Shown here piece by piece: positions 1 to 6,480 of a stretch of 41,202 bases of DNA (the stretch's first letter is position 1; each line of letters opens with the position of its first letter). A program made the position numbers and the translations under genes. The DNA lies in IMG/VR virus record IMGVR_UViG_3300031251_000052, positions 1 to 41,202 of that record; one strand, given 5' to 3'. Origin of the DNA: a virus. The notes beneath the pieces were generated by a model. That model saw nothing but the letters and a program-made list of their open reading frames with translations. It made no database searches and was not told where the DNA came from.

Positions 1-1
1 C

Positions 2-178
2 CTCGCCAACCACGCCTCGGAGATAGCGGCGCTGGTGGAGGCGCTGGAAGCGGTTATTGCAGACTTGGATATGCGGGCAAAGATTCAAGACCCTGACGAA
101 CCTGTGTTGGATATTAGCAACGGCGTTCTGGAACGTGCCCGCGCAGCCTTGGCCGCGCTCGAAGAAAGGAAGGGATGA
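2..178 (+). CDS. Ea22-like protein, C-terminal part (partial)
   Basis: An open frame runs from the window edge to a TGA at 176-178 and encodes 58 residues with the start missing. It begins with LANHASEIAALVEA and ends with LAALEERKG. Both stretches also occur in the complete 119-residue gene at 35639-35998, so this is a cut-off second member of that family. Such short, Glu/Ala-rich proteins in phage early regions are usually called Ea22-like and their function is unknown. Its stop overlaps the start of the next gene (ATGATGA), which suggests translational coupling. The family name is an inference from the full-length paralogue. Confidence 0.6.
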   Translation, partial: LANHASEIAALVEALEAVIADLDMRAKIQDPDEPVLDISNGVLERARAALAALEERKG

Positions 179-555
179 TGAGCGACCACGCCAAGCGCCA
201 AGCTGATTTGAACATCGCTTTTGCGAGAGAGGACTGGAACATGACCACACAGAAAGAAGCGCTGACGGATGAAGTTATCGAAACCCTGCGTCCCGGTGAA
301 CACAACTACGGAAATTGCTTGTCGATTACAGATGAGTATCTTGAGCGACTCTGCGACGCCGCCAAGGAACGCAACGCACTCGCCGCCCGCCCTGCGATAC
401 CGAGCGCGGAGAGGGTGCGGGAGGCAGATGTTATCGAACTGGCGCGTGAATTAGTAACTGCATTGGATGGTGCGTTTATATCGTCGTGGCAATCGACCGC
501 TGGCTGGAAAAAGCAGCTTGACGCACTACGCGAAGCCATCGGAGGCGGGACATGA
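175..555 (+). CDS. Hypothetical early protein
   Basis: Encodes 126 residues of unknown function. The chosen ATG overlaps the upstream stop and follows the purine-rich GAAAGGAAGGG. A second possible start at 241 would begin MTTQKEALTDE, which is nearly the same as the start of the protein at 36273. This suggests that a shared N-terminal block has been joined to a different body. The rest is charged and helical, with AKERNALAARP and a C-terminal DALREAIGGGT. It overlaps the next gene by four bases. It is probably an accessory early gene in a hypervariable cluster; no function is claimed. Confidence 0.6.
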   Translation: MMSDHAKRQADLNIAFAREDWNMTTQKEALTDEVIETLRPGEHNYGNCLSITDEYLERLCDAAKERNALAARPAIPSAERVREADVIELARELVTALDGAFISSWQSTAGWKKQLDALREAIGGGT

Positions 556-1382
556 GCGCGACGCCGGAAGAACCTCGCTGGATAAGAGAGTGGCGGCACA
601 GTGCGCCAAAACATGTAGTTGAATACATCGACAAACTCCGCGCTGCGCTGGTGGCGGCAGAGGAACGGGTGAAGGAGTTGAAAGCACACGCGATTAAGTA
701 TATCGACCCGATAATGGGCAGCGATAGCATGGTCAAGGATGCGGAGGATTGGATTGAAAACCGCATGGCGCGTCACGGCGAGGGGCATCATGCGCTGGTC
801 GGAATCTATCCATGCGATATGGGGATGCTGACAAACGCACTCAAGTCATTGCGAATCCGGTTATATAAATCAGAGCAACGCGCCGAAGCCGCCGAGCGCC
901 AGCGTGACGAAGCGCGGGCGGAGATTGAGCGGTTGAAAGCAGCCGCCCCTGCCACTGTGCCGGTTGAGCCGGTGGCGTGGATTCATTGTTCTCCTGAATT
1001 GTTAGCATCAGGGATAGATTGCGGAACGACTCCACGCAGACCGTGCGAGTGTGCAATAAAGGGTTCTCACGACCATCTAATAAGAATCGCCCACCCCGCC
1101 GACACCTTCCGTCGAGCGATTGAGCGGGCGGCGTGGATGCCGATTGAGACTGCGCCGAAGGATGGGCGGACTATGCTGCTCGGTCATTTCAACGACTGCG
1201 GCAAGTGGCGCACCTTGCGCGGGCAGTGGTTTTCTAAAGAACAGATAGCGGAAGAATGGGAGAACGACGAAAACGAAGAAGGCTGGTATGAAACCAGTGT
1301 CGAAAATGACGACATACCGAATTGCTGGCCGACAGACCCCTCCCACTGGCAACCGCTCCCCGCTCCACCAGCCGCGCCCTGA
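552..1382 (+). CDS. Mosaic early protein with C-terminal DUF551-like domain
   Basis: Encodes 276 residues. Residues 1-100 are unique. Residues about 105-130 form a coiled coil (AERQRDEARAEIERLK) that is also present in the protein at 36261. Residues about 131-192 are encoded by a 185-bp segment identical to one in the gene at 36776. The C-terminal 80 residues start at WMPIETAPKDG and end in HWQPLPAPPAAP, which is the usual DUF551 signature of small phage proteins. The protein is thus a patchwork of blocks shared with other genes in the window. Function is unknown. It overlaps the previous gene as ATGA. Confidence 0.7.
   Translation: MSATPEEPRWIREWRHSAPKHVVEYIDKLRAALVAAEERVKELKAHAIKYIDPIMGSDSMVKDAEDWIENRMARHGEGHHALVGIYPCDMGMLTNALKSLRIRLYKSEQRAEAAERQRDEARAEIERLKAAAPATVPVEPVAWIHCSPELLASGIDCGTTPRRPCECAIKGSHDHLIRIAHPADTFRRAIERAAWMPIETAPKDGRTMLLGHFNDCGKWRTLRGQWFSKEQIAEEWENDENEEGWYETSVENDDIPNCWPTDPSHWQPLPAPPAAP
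942..1126. repeat. 185-bp perfect direct repeat, left copy
   Basis: Every base from 942 to 1126 matches 37181-37365 by eye, in the same orientation and 36,239 bp apart. Identity stops abruptly on both sides. It is coding in both places and in the same reading frame, encoding the segment that begins TVPVEPVAWIHC. Confidence 0.95.
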
Positions 1383-1444
1383 CCGAGGACTGACCGCCCT
1401 CCCCGCGAGTTATTTAATTGGACGATTAACAGGAGCAGAACAAG

Positions 1445-1699
1445 GTGAAGAAAATGAGAATCGAGCGCGAAGTAAATAACGGCTGGTCGCGCTGGGTTCA
1501 GCCCGTCATGCGGAATTACCTGATGGCCTGCTGTGACTGCGGGCTGGTGCATCGGGTTTCTTTTCGCATCATCAAGATTACCAAGAAGTTAGCGGGCGGC
1601 GTTATTCGCGGGGTCAGGGTTGGCGGTCATCAGGTGCAATTCAAGGCACAGCGTGCATCGAACTATACGAAGCGGCAGCGCAAGGGAATACCCAAATGA
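1445..1699 (+). CDS. Small basic protein with a CxxC motif
   Basis: Encodes 84 residues from a GTG at 1445, nine bases after AGGAG at 1431-1435. An ATG at 1454 (MRIEREV) is an equally plausible start. The protein contains ACCDCGLVH near residue 30, a motif often seen in small phage proteins, and is strongly basic towards the end (NYTKRQRKGIPK). It may bind zinc or nucleic acid, but that is only suggested by composition. Its stop overlaps the next start as ATGA. Confidence 0.6.
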   Translation: MKKMRIEREVNNGWSRWVQPVMRNYLMACCDCGLVHRVSFRIIKITKKLAGGVIRGVRVGGHQVQFKAQRASNYTKRQRKGIPK

Positions 1700-1917
1700 G
1701 CGAACGCGGATACATGAAGATGAATCTTCCAAGCGGTGGAATTATTGAGTTTGCATTTCCCAATGTTGCTACTCGCGACGACATTTGGTTTGCAAGAGAG
1801 GTTGTCAAGTTACAGATTGATACTTGGGAACGCCGCAATATCGAGCGGGAGCAACGTATCGTGGACGAATGGTGTTCGGCAATAACACGATTGCATTATG
1901 GCGGCGGCTATCCGTAG
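1696..1917 (+). CDS. Hypothetical early protein
   Basis: Encodes 73 residues, coupled to the upstream gene by an ATGA overlap. The sequence has a beta-like N-terminal half (GGIIEFAFPNV) and a charged helical second half (WERRNIEREQRIVDEW). No family is recognised. The last codons (GGGYP) form the left arm of the long hairpin at 1903-1938, so the end of the coding sequence and the hairpin are intertwined. Confidence 0.5.
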   Translation: MSERGYMKMNLPSGGIIEFAFPNVATRDDIWFAREVVKLQIDTWERRNIEREQRIVDEWCSAITRLHYGGGYP

Positions 1918-1938
1918 TAGTCGCAACGGATAGCCGCC
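1903..1938 (+). terminator. Long perfect hairpin at a gene end
   Basis: GGCGGCTATCCGT at 1903-1915 is the exact reverse complement of ACGGATAGCCGCC at 1926-1938, giving a 13-bp stem with a 10-base loop. No T-run follows, so it is either a weak or Rho-assisted terminator or an mRNA-stabilising structure. Its right arm is reused at 32814, where the left arm is absent. Confidence 0.5.
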
Positions 1939-1973
1939 CTCACCTAACGCACAAATAAACAGGAGAAGAAATA

Positions 1974-2300
1974 ATGGTCAAAAAATCTGCTTTAATTCAC
2001 ACGAATCAGCTTCAGGTTAGGTATCTGTCTGAACGCATCAAATCCAAGGAGCGCGACGCGAGGAATGAAATTTATAATCGTGAAAAAAATCGAAAGGAAC
2101 CTCCAGTCATTCGTCAGGCAAGAGCGATGGTGAAAAAGTGGGACGCATCCGAATACACATTTAAAAGGTCTGTTCAAGATCGCGCATTACAGAAACTTAA
2201 TTCTGCCGTTTTGCGAGCTAGAGAGAAGCTTCTATTTTCGACACCATCAGAAGCATTGAAGGCGGTGCAAGAACTTGAGCAATTAGTCATAACAGTCTGA
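1974..2300 (+). CDS. Hypothetical charged helical protein
   Basis: Encodes 108 residues. A good ribosome binding site (AGGAG at 1961-1965) precedes the ATG. The protein is rich in Lys, Arg and Glu and predicted helical throughout (SERIKSKERDARNEIYNREK; ALKAVQELEQL). It is noticeably richer in A and T than its neighbours (many AAA, GAA and TTT codons), which may mark recent acquisition. No known family is recognised. Confidence 0.55.
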   Translation: MVKKSALIHTNQLQVRYLSERIKSKERDARNEIYNREKNRKEPPVIRQARAMVKKWDASEYTFKRSVQDRALQKLNSAVLRAREKLLFSTPSEALKAVQELEQLVITV

Positions 2301-2352
2301 AGCCCGAACGTAGCCAAATCACTGTGACCAACAAATAAACAAACACCTATCC

Positions 2353-2406
2353 ATGAGCCTGACACTTACGCCTGATGAAGTAGCCGACCTGAGGATTCTG
2401 GCGTGA
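2353..2406 (+). pseudogene. Possible remnant of a DUF4224-like small gene
   Basis: Seventeen codons (MSLTLTPDEVADLRILA) are followed by a stop that overlaps the GTG of the next gene. The first twelve residues resemble the beginning of DUF4224 proteins, short phage proteins often encoded next to integrases. The rest of such a protein is missing. It may be a truncated relic or simply a leader peptide coupled to the excisionase gene. Confidence 0.25.
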
Positions 2407-2729
2407 CGCTCGACATCGAACAGGCCGCTGCGTACCTGCGGCTTCACCCCCACACGGTGCAAGCGCGCGCGAAGGCGGGTATTATTCCGGCGTCGAAGCC
2501 GGGGAGGCGCTGGGTGTTCATCCAGGCCGAGCTTGAGGAGTATTTGCGGTCATGTCGATCTATAAGCGTGGTGAAACGTGGTGGATCTATCTCGTTCATC
2601 ACGGACAGCGAATACGCCAGTCTGCTCAAACCGACGACAAGCAGGCGGCGCAGCGCCAACACGACGAGCTCAAAGCGAAACTCTGGAAACGTCGCCATGT
2701 TTCCAGCGCGACCTGGCGTGAGGCCGTAG
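2403..2729 (+). CDS. Excisionase-like helix-turn-helix protein
   Basis: Encodes 108 residues from a GTG start. Residues 3-50 have the HTH_17/excisionase pattern (DIEQAAAYLRLHPHTVQARAK, then PGRRWVFIQAELEEYLRS), as in MerR-type winged helices and AlpA/Xis proteins that bend DNA at attachment sites. The C-terminal half (about residues 51-108) overlaps the integrase gene in another frame for 178 bases and is Ser/Arg-rich, so it may add little. Its location immediately before the integrase supports a role in excision or integrase control. The direct role is inferred. Confidence 0.7.
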   Translation: MTLDIEQAAAYLRLHPHTVQARAKAGIIPASKPGRRWVFIQAELEEYLRSCRSISVVKRGGSISFITDSEYASLLKPTTSRRRSANTTSSKRNSGNVAMFPARPGVRP

Positions 2730-3511
2730 CGGCATGGCTCAAGGCGGCGCCGCGTGATGATGCCGACAAATACCGGCTGAGTTCGCTTGATGTTGAGGAC
2801 GACGCCCTGCTGCATGAAATGACCGCGGGCGACTTCCTGACCGCCCTTGCCGACAAGTCGCCGGCCACGCACAACCGATACGTCAATCTTATTTCAGCGA
2901 TCCTGAACCTCGCCAAGCTGCGGGGCTGGCTTGATGCGGTTCCGGCGATCGAGCGCCGAAAACTCCCGCCCGCCACCTTTCGCTGGCTCACGCGCGCCGA
3001 ATGGAAAAAGCTCGAGAAGGAGTTACCCGCCCACCTGCTGCCGCTTGCCCGGTTCGCCGTTTATACCGGACTGCGGCAATTCAACGTGACGCACCTGCGC
3101 TGGGAGTATGTGGATATGCGCCGGCGCACCGTCACGATCCCGCCCGGCGAGGCCAAGGCCGGCAAGGTCATCAGCGTGCCGCTGTCGGACGCGGCGATCG
3201 GCGTGCTCAGAAAACAGGCCGGCGAGCATGAAACGTGGGTTTTCCCTTACGAGGGTCATCCGCTCGGCCAGATCAAGGCCGCATGGGGCAAGGCATGTAA
3301 GCGCGCCGGGCTCACCTGCCGTTGGCACGATCTGCGGCACACGTGGGCATCATGGGCGGTCCAGGCCGGCGTTCCGCTGCCAGTTTTGCAACAATTAGGG
3401 GGCTGGGCGAGCTATACTATGGTTCTCCGTTACGCTCATTTATCTCCTGAGCACCTGCGCAAATGGGTGAATGTGGGCCACAAAAAGCGCCACAGGGCGG
3501 CTAAAAAGTAG
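2552..3511 (+). CDS. int: Tyrosine-type site-specific integrase
   Basis: Encodes 319 residues. An N-terminal SAM-like DNA-binding region (about 50-140) precedes the catalytic domain. The active-site set is visible: R175 (TGLRQ), K205 (AKAGKVISV), H259-x-x-R262 (HDLRHTW), W285 in the His/Trp position (LGGW) and nucleophile Y294 (RYAHL). The family cuts and joins attP and attB. The gene ends 28 bases before a tRNA-derived attP-like site, the usual arrangement for this class. It overlaps the excisionase-like gene, so the two are probably co-transcribed. All catalytic residues are present, so it should be active. Confidence 0.95.
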   Translation: MSIYKRGETWWIYLVHHGQRIRQSAQTDDKQAAQRQHDELKAKLWKRRHVSSATWREAVAAWLKAAPRDDADKYRLSSLDVEDDALLHEMTAGDFLTALADKSPATHNRYVNLISAILNLAKLRGWLDAVPAIERRKLPPATFRWLTRAEWKKLEKELPAHLLPLARFAVYTGLRQFNVTHLRWEYVDMRRRTVTIPPGEAKAGKVISVPLSDAAIGVLRKQAGEHETWVFPYEGHPLGQIKAAWGKACKRAGLTCRWHDLRHTWASWAVQAGVPLPVLQQLGGWASYTMVLRYAHLSPEHLRKWVNVGHKKRHRAAKK

Positions 3512-3522
3512 GGTAAATCACT

Positions 3523-3539
3523 GTTTCCTAGACGGAAAC
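3523..3539 (+). terminator. Small hairpin after int
   Basis: GTTTCC (3523-3528) and GGAAAC (3534-3539) form a 6-bp stem with a five-base loop directly before the tRNA-like sequence. There is no T-run. It could be a weak terminator for int or an integrase or excisionase binding site. Confidence 0.35.
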
Positions 3540-3578
3540 GGGTCGTTAGCTCAGCGGTAGAGCACTGCCTTCACACGG
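3540..3578 (+). other. attP: attP-like core: 5' half of tRNA-Val(CAC)
   Basis: From the GGG at 3540 the sequence reads as a tRNA 5' half: a 7-base acceptor strand (GGGTCGT), a D-arm with GCTC/GAGC pairing, then CTGCC and loop TTCACAC with anticodon CAC, followed by GG. The anticodon stem is then broken, and there is no T-arm or 3' acceptor strand. With the integrase just upstream, this is best read as the shared attP/attB core, with strand exchange in the anticodon region. Most tRNA-targeting phages carry the 3' half; this one carries the 5' half. The host tRNA sequence is not in the window. Confidence 0.75.
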
Positions 3579-3611
3579 ATGAGACGGTATCAGGCGGTCT
3601 CGGTAAGCCTT

Positions 3612-3670
3612 ACGCCACCTGCCGCGCGGTCCCGCATAACACCGTTTGACCACGCCACAATTTACGCCAC
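3612..3670. repeat. Three ACGCCAC repeats beside attP (possible Int arm sites)
   Basis: ACGCCAC occurs at 3612-3618, 3652-3658 and 3664-3670, the last two spaced 12 bp apart, all in the same orientation on the far side of the tRNA-like core from int. Lambda-type integrases bind short direct repeats in attP arms. Assignment to that role rests on position only. Confidence 0.35.
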
Positions 3671-3814
3671 ACGAACCCGCTCAAACACCCCGAATTCCTG
3701 ACGACGCGGGCCGCCAGTGAACGCAGCGCCCGGCTTGGCTACAAGGATACCTCCGAAATCGCCCTGAGGCGTTTTAAGCAGCCGCAGCGCTATCCGGCGG
3801 TTTCCGCTTCCAAT
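3662..3814 (-). CDS. Possible short gene after the lipase
   Basis: An open frame on the minus strand between the lipase stop and attP encodes about 50 residues, with a protein-like end (GDFGGILVAKPGAAFTGGPR, then FGVFERVRV). No ATG, GTG or TTG lies in a sensible place. An ATT at 3814 follows GGGGCGAG and is the only start-like position. It is either a gene using a rare start, a relic, or chance. It overlaps the third ACGCCAC repeat. Confidence 0.3.
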   Translation of the reverse strand: MGSGNRRIALRLLKTPQGDFGGILVAKPGAAFTGGPRRQEFGVFERVRVA

Positions 3815-3831
3815 GACTCGCCCCGCCCGCC

Positions 3832-4461
3832 CTACGCAGCCATCGCTCGCGCCCCAAGCCCGAGCAGGTAGCGCGAAATGTGATGCTCCCGAAATACGGT
3901 CAAGTCGCCCGGCTCGGCGCCGCCGTGAATCTGCGCCGGCTCGATCACGTGGCAAAAGATGCCCGGCGCGAACGGGACGAAGGTCACCGGGTCGCGCTCG
4001 TTGCGGTAGGACTCGGGATGCGTGCCCGACAGGCAAACGGTATCGCGCAACTCCTCGCCGCCGGGCCGCGGGCAGCCGAACACCGTGACCTGGTGGGCTG
4101 GCGCGCCCGCTTTGGCGAACAATCCGGCCAACAGCATCGCCCGCGCGGCACCTAAACTGTGCCCGATCAGCGCCACCTTGCCGGTGATGGCCTGCTGAAT
4201 CTCGGCGTAGGCGTCGTCGATCCCGATGGCGAAACCGGCGTGTACCCAGCCTAGAATCGGGTGATGGGCGGGTATTGCGGCCGAATCCCGCGCCCAGTCA
4301 ATCCCGACCTTGGATCCGCGGCAGATGAAGGCGTCGATGCCGTTGATCTGGCGGTGCGCGATTACGACGTCATCGCGGGTCCAGTAGTCATCCCACGCCG
4401 ATTCGTCCGCGCCGTAGAGTTCGGCGCATAGGTTCGCGCAGGTTATGGCGTCGAGGATCAT
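3832..4461 (-). CDS. Class 3 lipase / esterase of the lysis cassette
   Basis: Encodes 209 residues starting MILDAITCANL, coupled to the lipoprotein gene by an ATGA overlap. It has the alpha/beta-hydrolase nucleophile elbow GHSLG with Ser102, a candidate acid Asp157 (NERDPVT) and a candidate base His193 or 194 (EHHISRYL), the order of the lipase class 3 family. FGCPRPG follows the elbow, as usual in these enzymes. There is no signal peptide. As the last gene of a late operon after endolysin, holin and lipoprotein, it may attack membrane lipids during lysis. That role is inferred. A homologue with the same neighbours lies at 38985-39635. Confidence 0.85.
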   Translation of the reverse strand: MILDAITCANLCAELYGADESAWDDYWTRDDVVIAHRQINGIDAFICRGSKVGIDWARDSAAIPAHHPILGWVHAGFAIGIDDAYAEIQQAITGKVALIGHSLGAARAMLLAGLFAKAGAPAHQVTVFGCPRPGGEELRDTVCLSGTHPESYRNERDPVTFVPFAPGIFCHVIEPAQIHGGAEPGDLTVFREHHISRYLLGLGARAMAA

Positions 4462-5009
4462 TGCGCTTTGATCGCCGCCGCAGCCGCGCCAAGCCCAGCA
4501 GCACCGGGCGCCAGCAGCACGTTGCCCTTGATGCCGGCCAGTCCGACCAGTTTGTTGAATAGCCCGACAACGGCGGCCGTTTCCTGCGCGGCCAGGCTCG
4601 CGCAATTCGCCTGAATGTCGGGCGGTATCAAGCTCCCCTGCGAATTCATCGCATCACTGATTTCCAGCAGTTTTTCCTTTTCGCTGACGATGCCCTTCGG
4701 GGCGGTTTCGTTCGAACTCGATGCCGTGACTGCGTTGAAATGGACAAGCAGCGTGTCGTAGCACGCCCCGCGATCGGCGGCGAGTTTGGCGAGGCTCGGG
4801 TCTTTGGCTGCGGCCGACGCGGCTTTGGCGCGGGCGCTGGCATCCTGCAGGTCGGCAACGACCTTGGCGAGCAAGCCGGTTTGCACAACCGGCGCTTCGG
4901 GGGCGGCTGTTGCGGCCGGCGCGGGTTTCGATACTTGCGCGCTCGCGCACGCGGCTAGCAACATGGTGGCAGCGACATACGCCGGAACGAGCTTTACGAT
5001 GTTTTTCAT
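4458..5009 (-). CDS. Lysis-cassette lipoprotein
   Basis: Encodes 183 residues. A signal sequence (VAATMLLAAC) ends in a lipobox with Cys at about residue 20, so the mature protein should be lipid-anchored. After an Ala/Pro-rich linker comes a helical body with two further cysteines (GACYDTLL, DIQANCASL) that could form a disulfide in the periplasm, then an Ala/Gly-rich, mildly hydrophobic C-terminus. It overlaps the holin-like and lipase genes as ATGA. A clear relative lies at 40063-40623. No Rz/Rz1-like spanin pair is seen, so this protein may take part in outer-membrane disruption, possibly with the lipase. That is speculation. Confidence 0.8.
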   Translation of the reverse strand: MKNIVKLVPAYVAATMLLAACASAQVSKPAPAATAAPEAPVVQTGLLAKVVADLQDASARAKAASAAAKDPSLAKLAADRGACYDTLLVHFNAVTASSSNETAPKGIVSEKEKLLEISDAMNSQGSLIPPDIQANCASLAAQETAAVVGLFNKLVGLAGIKGNVLLAPGAAGLGAAAAAIKAQ

Positions 5010-5311
5010 GATGTCCCTTTCTGTTTGATGAACTTTGCAACGAGAGCCGCAACAGCACAGGCGGCGGTGAGTTTGTGCAGCACTGAACCGCCCACGTATT
5101 GCGAAAGCTCCGGCGCGTAGGCGGGCAACACTTCTGAGAGTCCGGCGAGCGCACCCGTCGCGGTGATCAGCCAGCTCGACCACTCGCGCCAGATCGTGCG
5201 CCAGTTGTTCGCCAGCCACTTTGCCCACCAGGGGGCGTCGTCGGGAAACGGCGTCAGCGGTTGCGTGGCGTCGGGGTCGAGTTTCGGTGAACCGTCTGCG
5301 GGCTCGCTCAT
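5006..5311 (-). CDS. Holin-like small membrane protein
   Basis: Encodes 101 residues. A Pro-rich N-terminus leads to the aromatic motif DDAPWWAKWLANNW, then two hydrophobic stretches at about 47-62 and 78-93, ending in AKFIKQKG. The layout (Trp-rich entry, two membrane helices, basic tail) resembles phage proteins of the DUF7940 type found in holin positions. It sits directly after the endolysin gene with an ATGA overlap. The related protein at 40661-41026 keeps the DDAPWWA motif. Holin function is inferred from size and position. Confidence 0.65.
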   Translation of the reverse strand: MSEPADGSPKLDPDATQPLTPFPDDAPWWAKWLANNWRTIWREWSSWLITATGALAGLSEVLPAYAPELSQYVGGSVLHKLTAACAVAALVAKFIKQKGTS

Positions 5312-5757
5312 GATTGCATCCCTTGTTTGAATTCCGCTTGTTCAGCCAGTCGGCGGCGCAGTAGTCCTGCGACCTCTTTGCCGCCGCATTTGTCCCAACG
5401 GGGGAACTGCGCTGCAGCCCCGTCAAAATCCCCCGCGTTCAGCAGCCGCCAGAGCGTTGACGATTCGAGTCTGTGCACGCCGAGGTTGAAACCGAAATCC
5501 ACCAGCGCGTCGAATTCGCCCTGTGCGAGCTTGGCTAGAATGGCCGGATTCAGATCGCGGTTGATCGCGTCGGCGACGTACTGAATATCGCCGTAGAGCC
5601 ATTCGTCGGCCTCGGCTTGCGTGCAGGTCTGCCCCTCGTACACGCCGAACGTATGGCCGTAGCCTATCGTCCACGTGCCGCCCTGATCTTGGTAAGCGAT
5701 TAACTCGCAGCCCTCGAATTGCTGCGTCAGTTTTACGCCATCCTGCGAGTAGTTCAT
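5308..5757 (-). CDS. Endolysin, GH24 lysozyme
   Basis: Encodes 149 residues. The GH24 catalytic triad is present with the expected spacing: Glu15 (QQFEGCE), Asp24 (YQDQGGTW) and Thr30 (TIGYGHT). The region around LVDFGFNLGV and the C-terminal LLRRRLAEQ also fit T4/lambdoid-type lysozymes. The enzyme hydrolyses the glycan backbone of peptidoglycan. No N-terminal signal or SAR helix is visible, so export should depend on a holin, in line with the neighbouring membrane proteins. It overlaps genes on both sides as ATGA. Confidence 0.92.
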   Translation of the reverse strand: MNYSQDGVKLTQQFEGCELIAYQDQGGTWTIGYGHTFGVYEGQTCTQAEADEWLYGDIQYVADAINRDLNPAILAKLAQGEFDALVDFGFNLGVHRLESSTLWRLLNAGDFDGAAAQFPRWDKCGGKEVAGLLRRRLAEQAEFKQGMQS

Positions 5758-5942
5758 TTTCTCCCGCCCGACAAAGTATTTTTTGCAAGCGATGCGATAG
5801 CCGCTGCGAGAGAGGAGTGCCCGATCTCTTTTCTGATTTCCTCGATCTCGTTTCTCAGGCGCCGCAATTCATAGATGACGCCAACATACAATGCAGCGAT
5901 GAGCGCGCAGATGATTCCGATGAATGTATTGCTTTCGGTCAT
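5754..5942 (-). CDS. Small membrane protein with coiled coil
   Basis: Encodes 62 residues. One transmembrane helix near the N-terminus (FIGIICALIAALYVGVIYEL) is followed by a charged helical segment (RRLRNEIEEIRKEI). The layout fits an inner-membrane protein with a short soluble tail, such as an antiholin or an inner-membrane spanin fragment, but it is much shorter than Rz proteins. It overlaps the endolysin gene by ATGA. No family name is assigned. Confidence 0.6.
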   Translation of the reverse strand: MTESNTFIGIICALIAALYVGVIYELRRLRNEIEEIRKEIGHSSLAAAIASLAKNTLSGGRK

Positions 5943-6226
5943 CGACGCGCCTCGATCAGCCGGTCAAGTTTCTGATTGATGTTCGCGAGCGAAGTGTCGA
6001 TGCGCGCCTGATAGCGCAGCGCTTCCTCGTCCTGTCGCCGGTCGGTGTTGCTCTGCACGGGCGACATGCGCTCAAGCCCGTCGATGCGCTTGTCAAGGTT
6101 ATTCCACGCGGCCAACATCGCGCAGAAGGCGACGACGATGCTGACCAGATCGGCAATCGAGATTTCCTTGCTGATCTTCCAGCGTTCCGGTGCGCGGCGT
6201 TCGTCGCCGTCGTAGCCTTTGTCCAT
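5939..6226 (-). CDS. Small membrane protein with C-terminal coiled coil
   Basis: Encodes 95 residues. A charged N-terminus is followed by a single hydrophobic helix (ISIADLVSIVVAFCAMLAAW) and a long heptad-like region ending IDTSLANINQKLDRLIEARR. Proteins of this layout are common just upstream of phage lysis genes and are often called holin-like or tail-associated membrane proteins. It overlaps the next gene by ATGA. Its role in lysis is an inference from context. Confidence 0.65.
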   Translation of the reverse strand: MDKGYDGDERRAPERWKISKEISIADLVSIVVAFCAMLAAWNNLDKRIDGLERMSPVQSNTDRRQDEEALRYQARIDTSLANINQKLDRLIEARR

Positions 6227-6230
6227 GCCG

Positions 6231-6473
6231 TTACCCCTTGAGTTGAACGGCAGAGGCCGTGATCGTGACAGCCGCCTGCGTCAAGTCCGCATCGGTGAGC
6301 CCGAGCTTCTTCGTGACGGCGGCTTTGAATACTTCGTCGGGGCTTGGCGCTTTCGCTTCACGGCCTGCAAGTTCCTGCGCCGTCCTAGCTTCGGCATCCG
6401 CGATTTCCTCCGGCGTCAAATCAATTACTGTCTGTTCGCCGGTTGACACGTTGACTTCAATTCTCTGCGGCAT
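6231..6473 (-). CDS. Small hypothetical protein after the tailspike
   Basis: Encodes 80 residues if started at MPQRIEV, seven bases after the tailspike stop; the longer frame would overlap the tailspike. It contains TGEQTVIDLTPEEIADAEARTA, resembling a short tail-fibre-assembly-like or chaperone-like segment (LTPEE..). No firm family match is made. It is co-directional with and very close to the tailspike, so a role in fibre assembly is conceivable. Confidence 0.55.
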   Translation of the reverse strand: MPQRIEVNVSTGEQTVIDLTPEEIADAEARTAQELAGREAKAPSPDEVFKAAVTKKLGLTDADLTQAAVTITASAVQLKG

Positions 6474-6480
6474 GATTGTC

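Noticed and set aside
3412-3425. Similarity between GCTATACTATGGTTCT in int and GCTATACTTTGGTTCT near 8172
   Set aside because: One short near-match of this length is expected by chance in 41 kb; one copy lies inside the integrase coding sequence and no shared function is apparent.
3540-3660. Complete functional tRNA gene
   Set aside because: Only the 5' half is present; the anticodon stem is broken after GG and there is no T-arm or matching 3' acceptor strand.
5754-6226. Rz/Rz1 spanin pair
   Set aside because: Both small proteins have one membrane helix and coiled coils, but neither has a lipobox, they overlap only by four bases, and the first is much shorter than an inner-membrane spanin.
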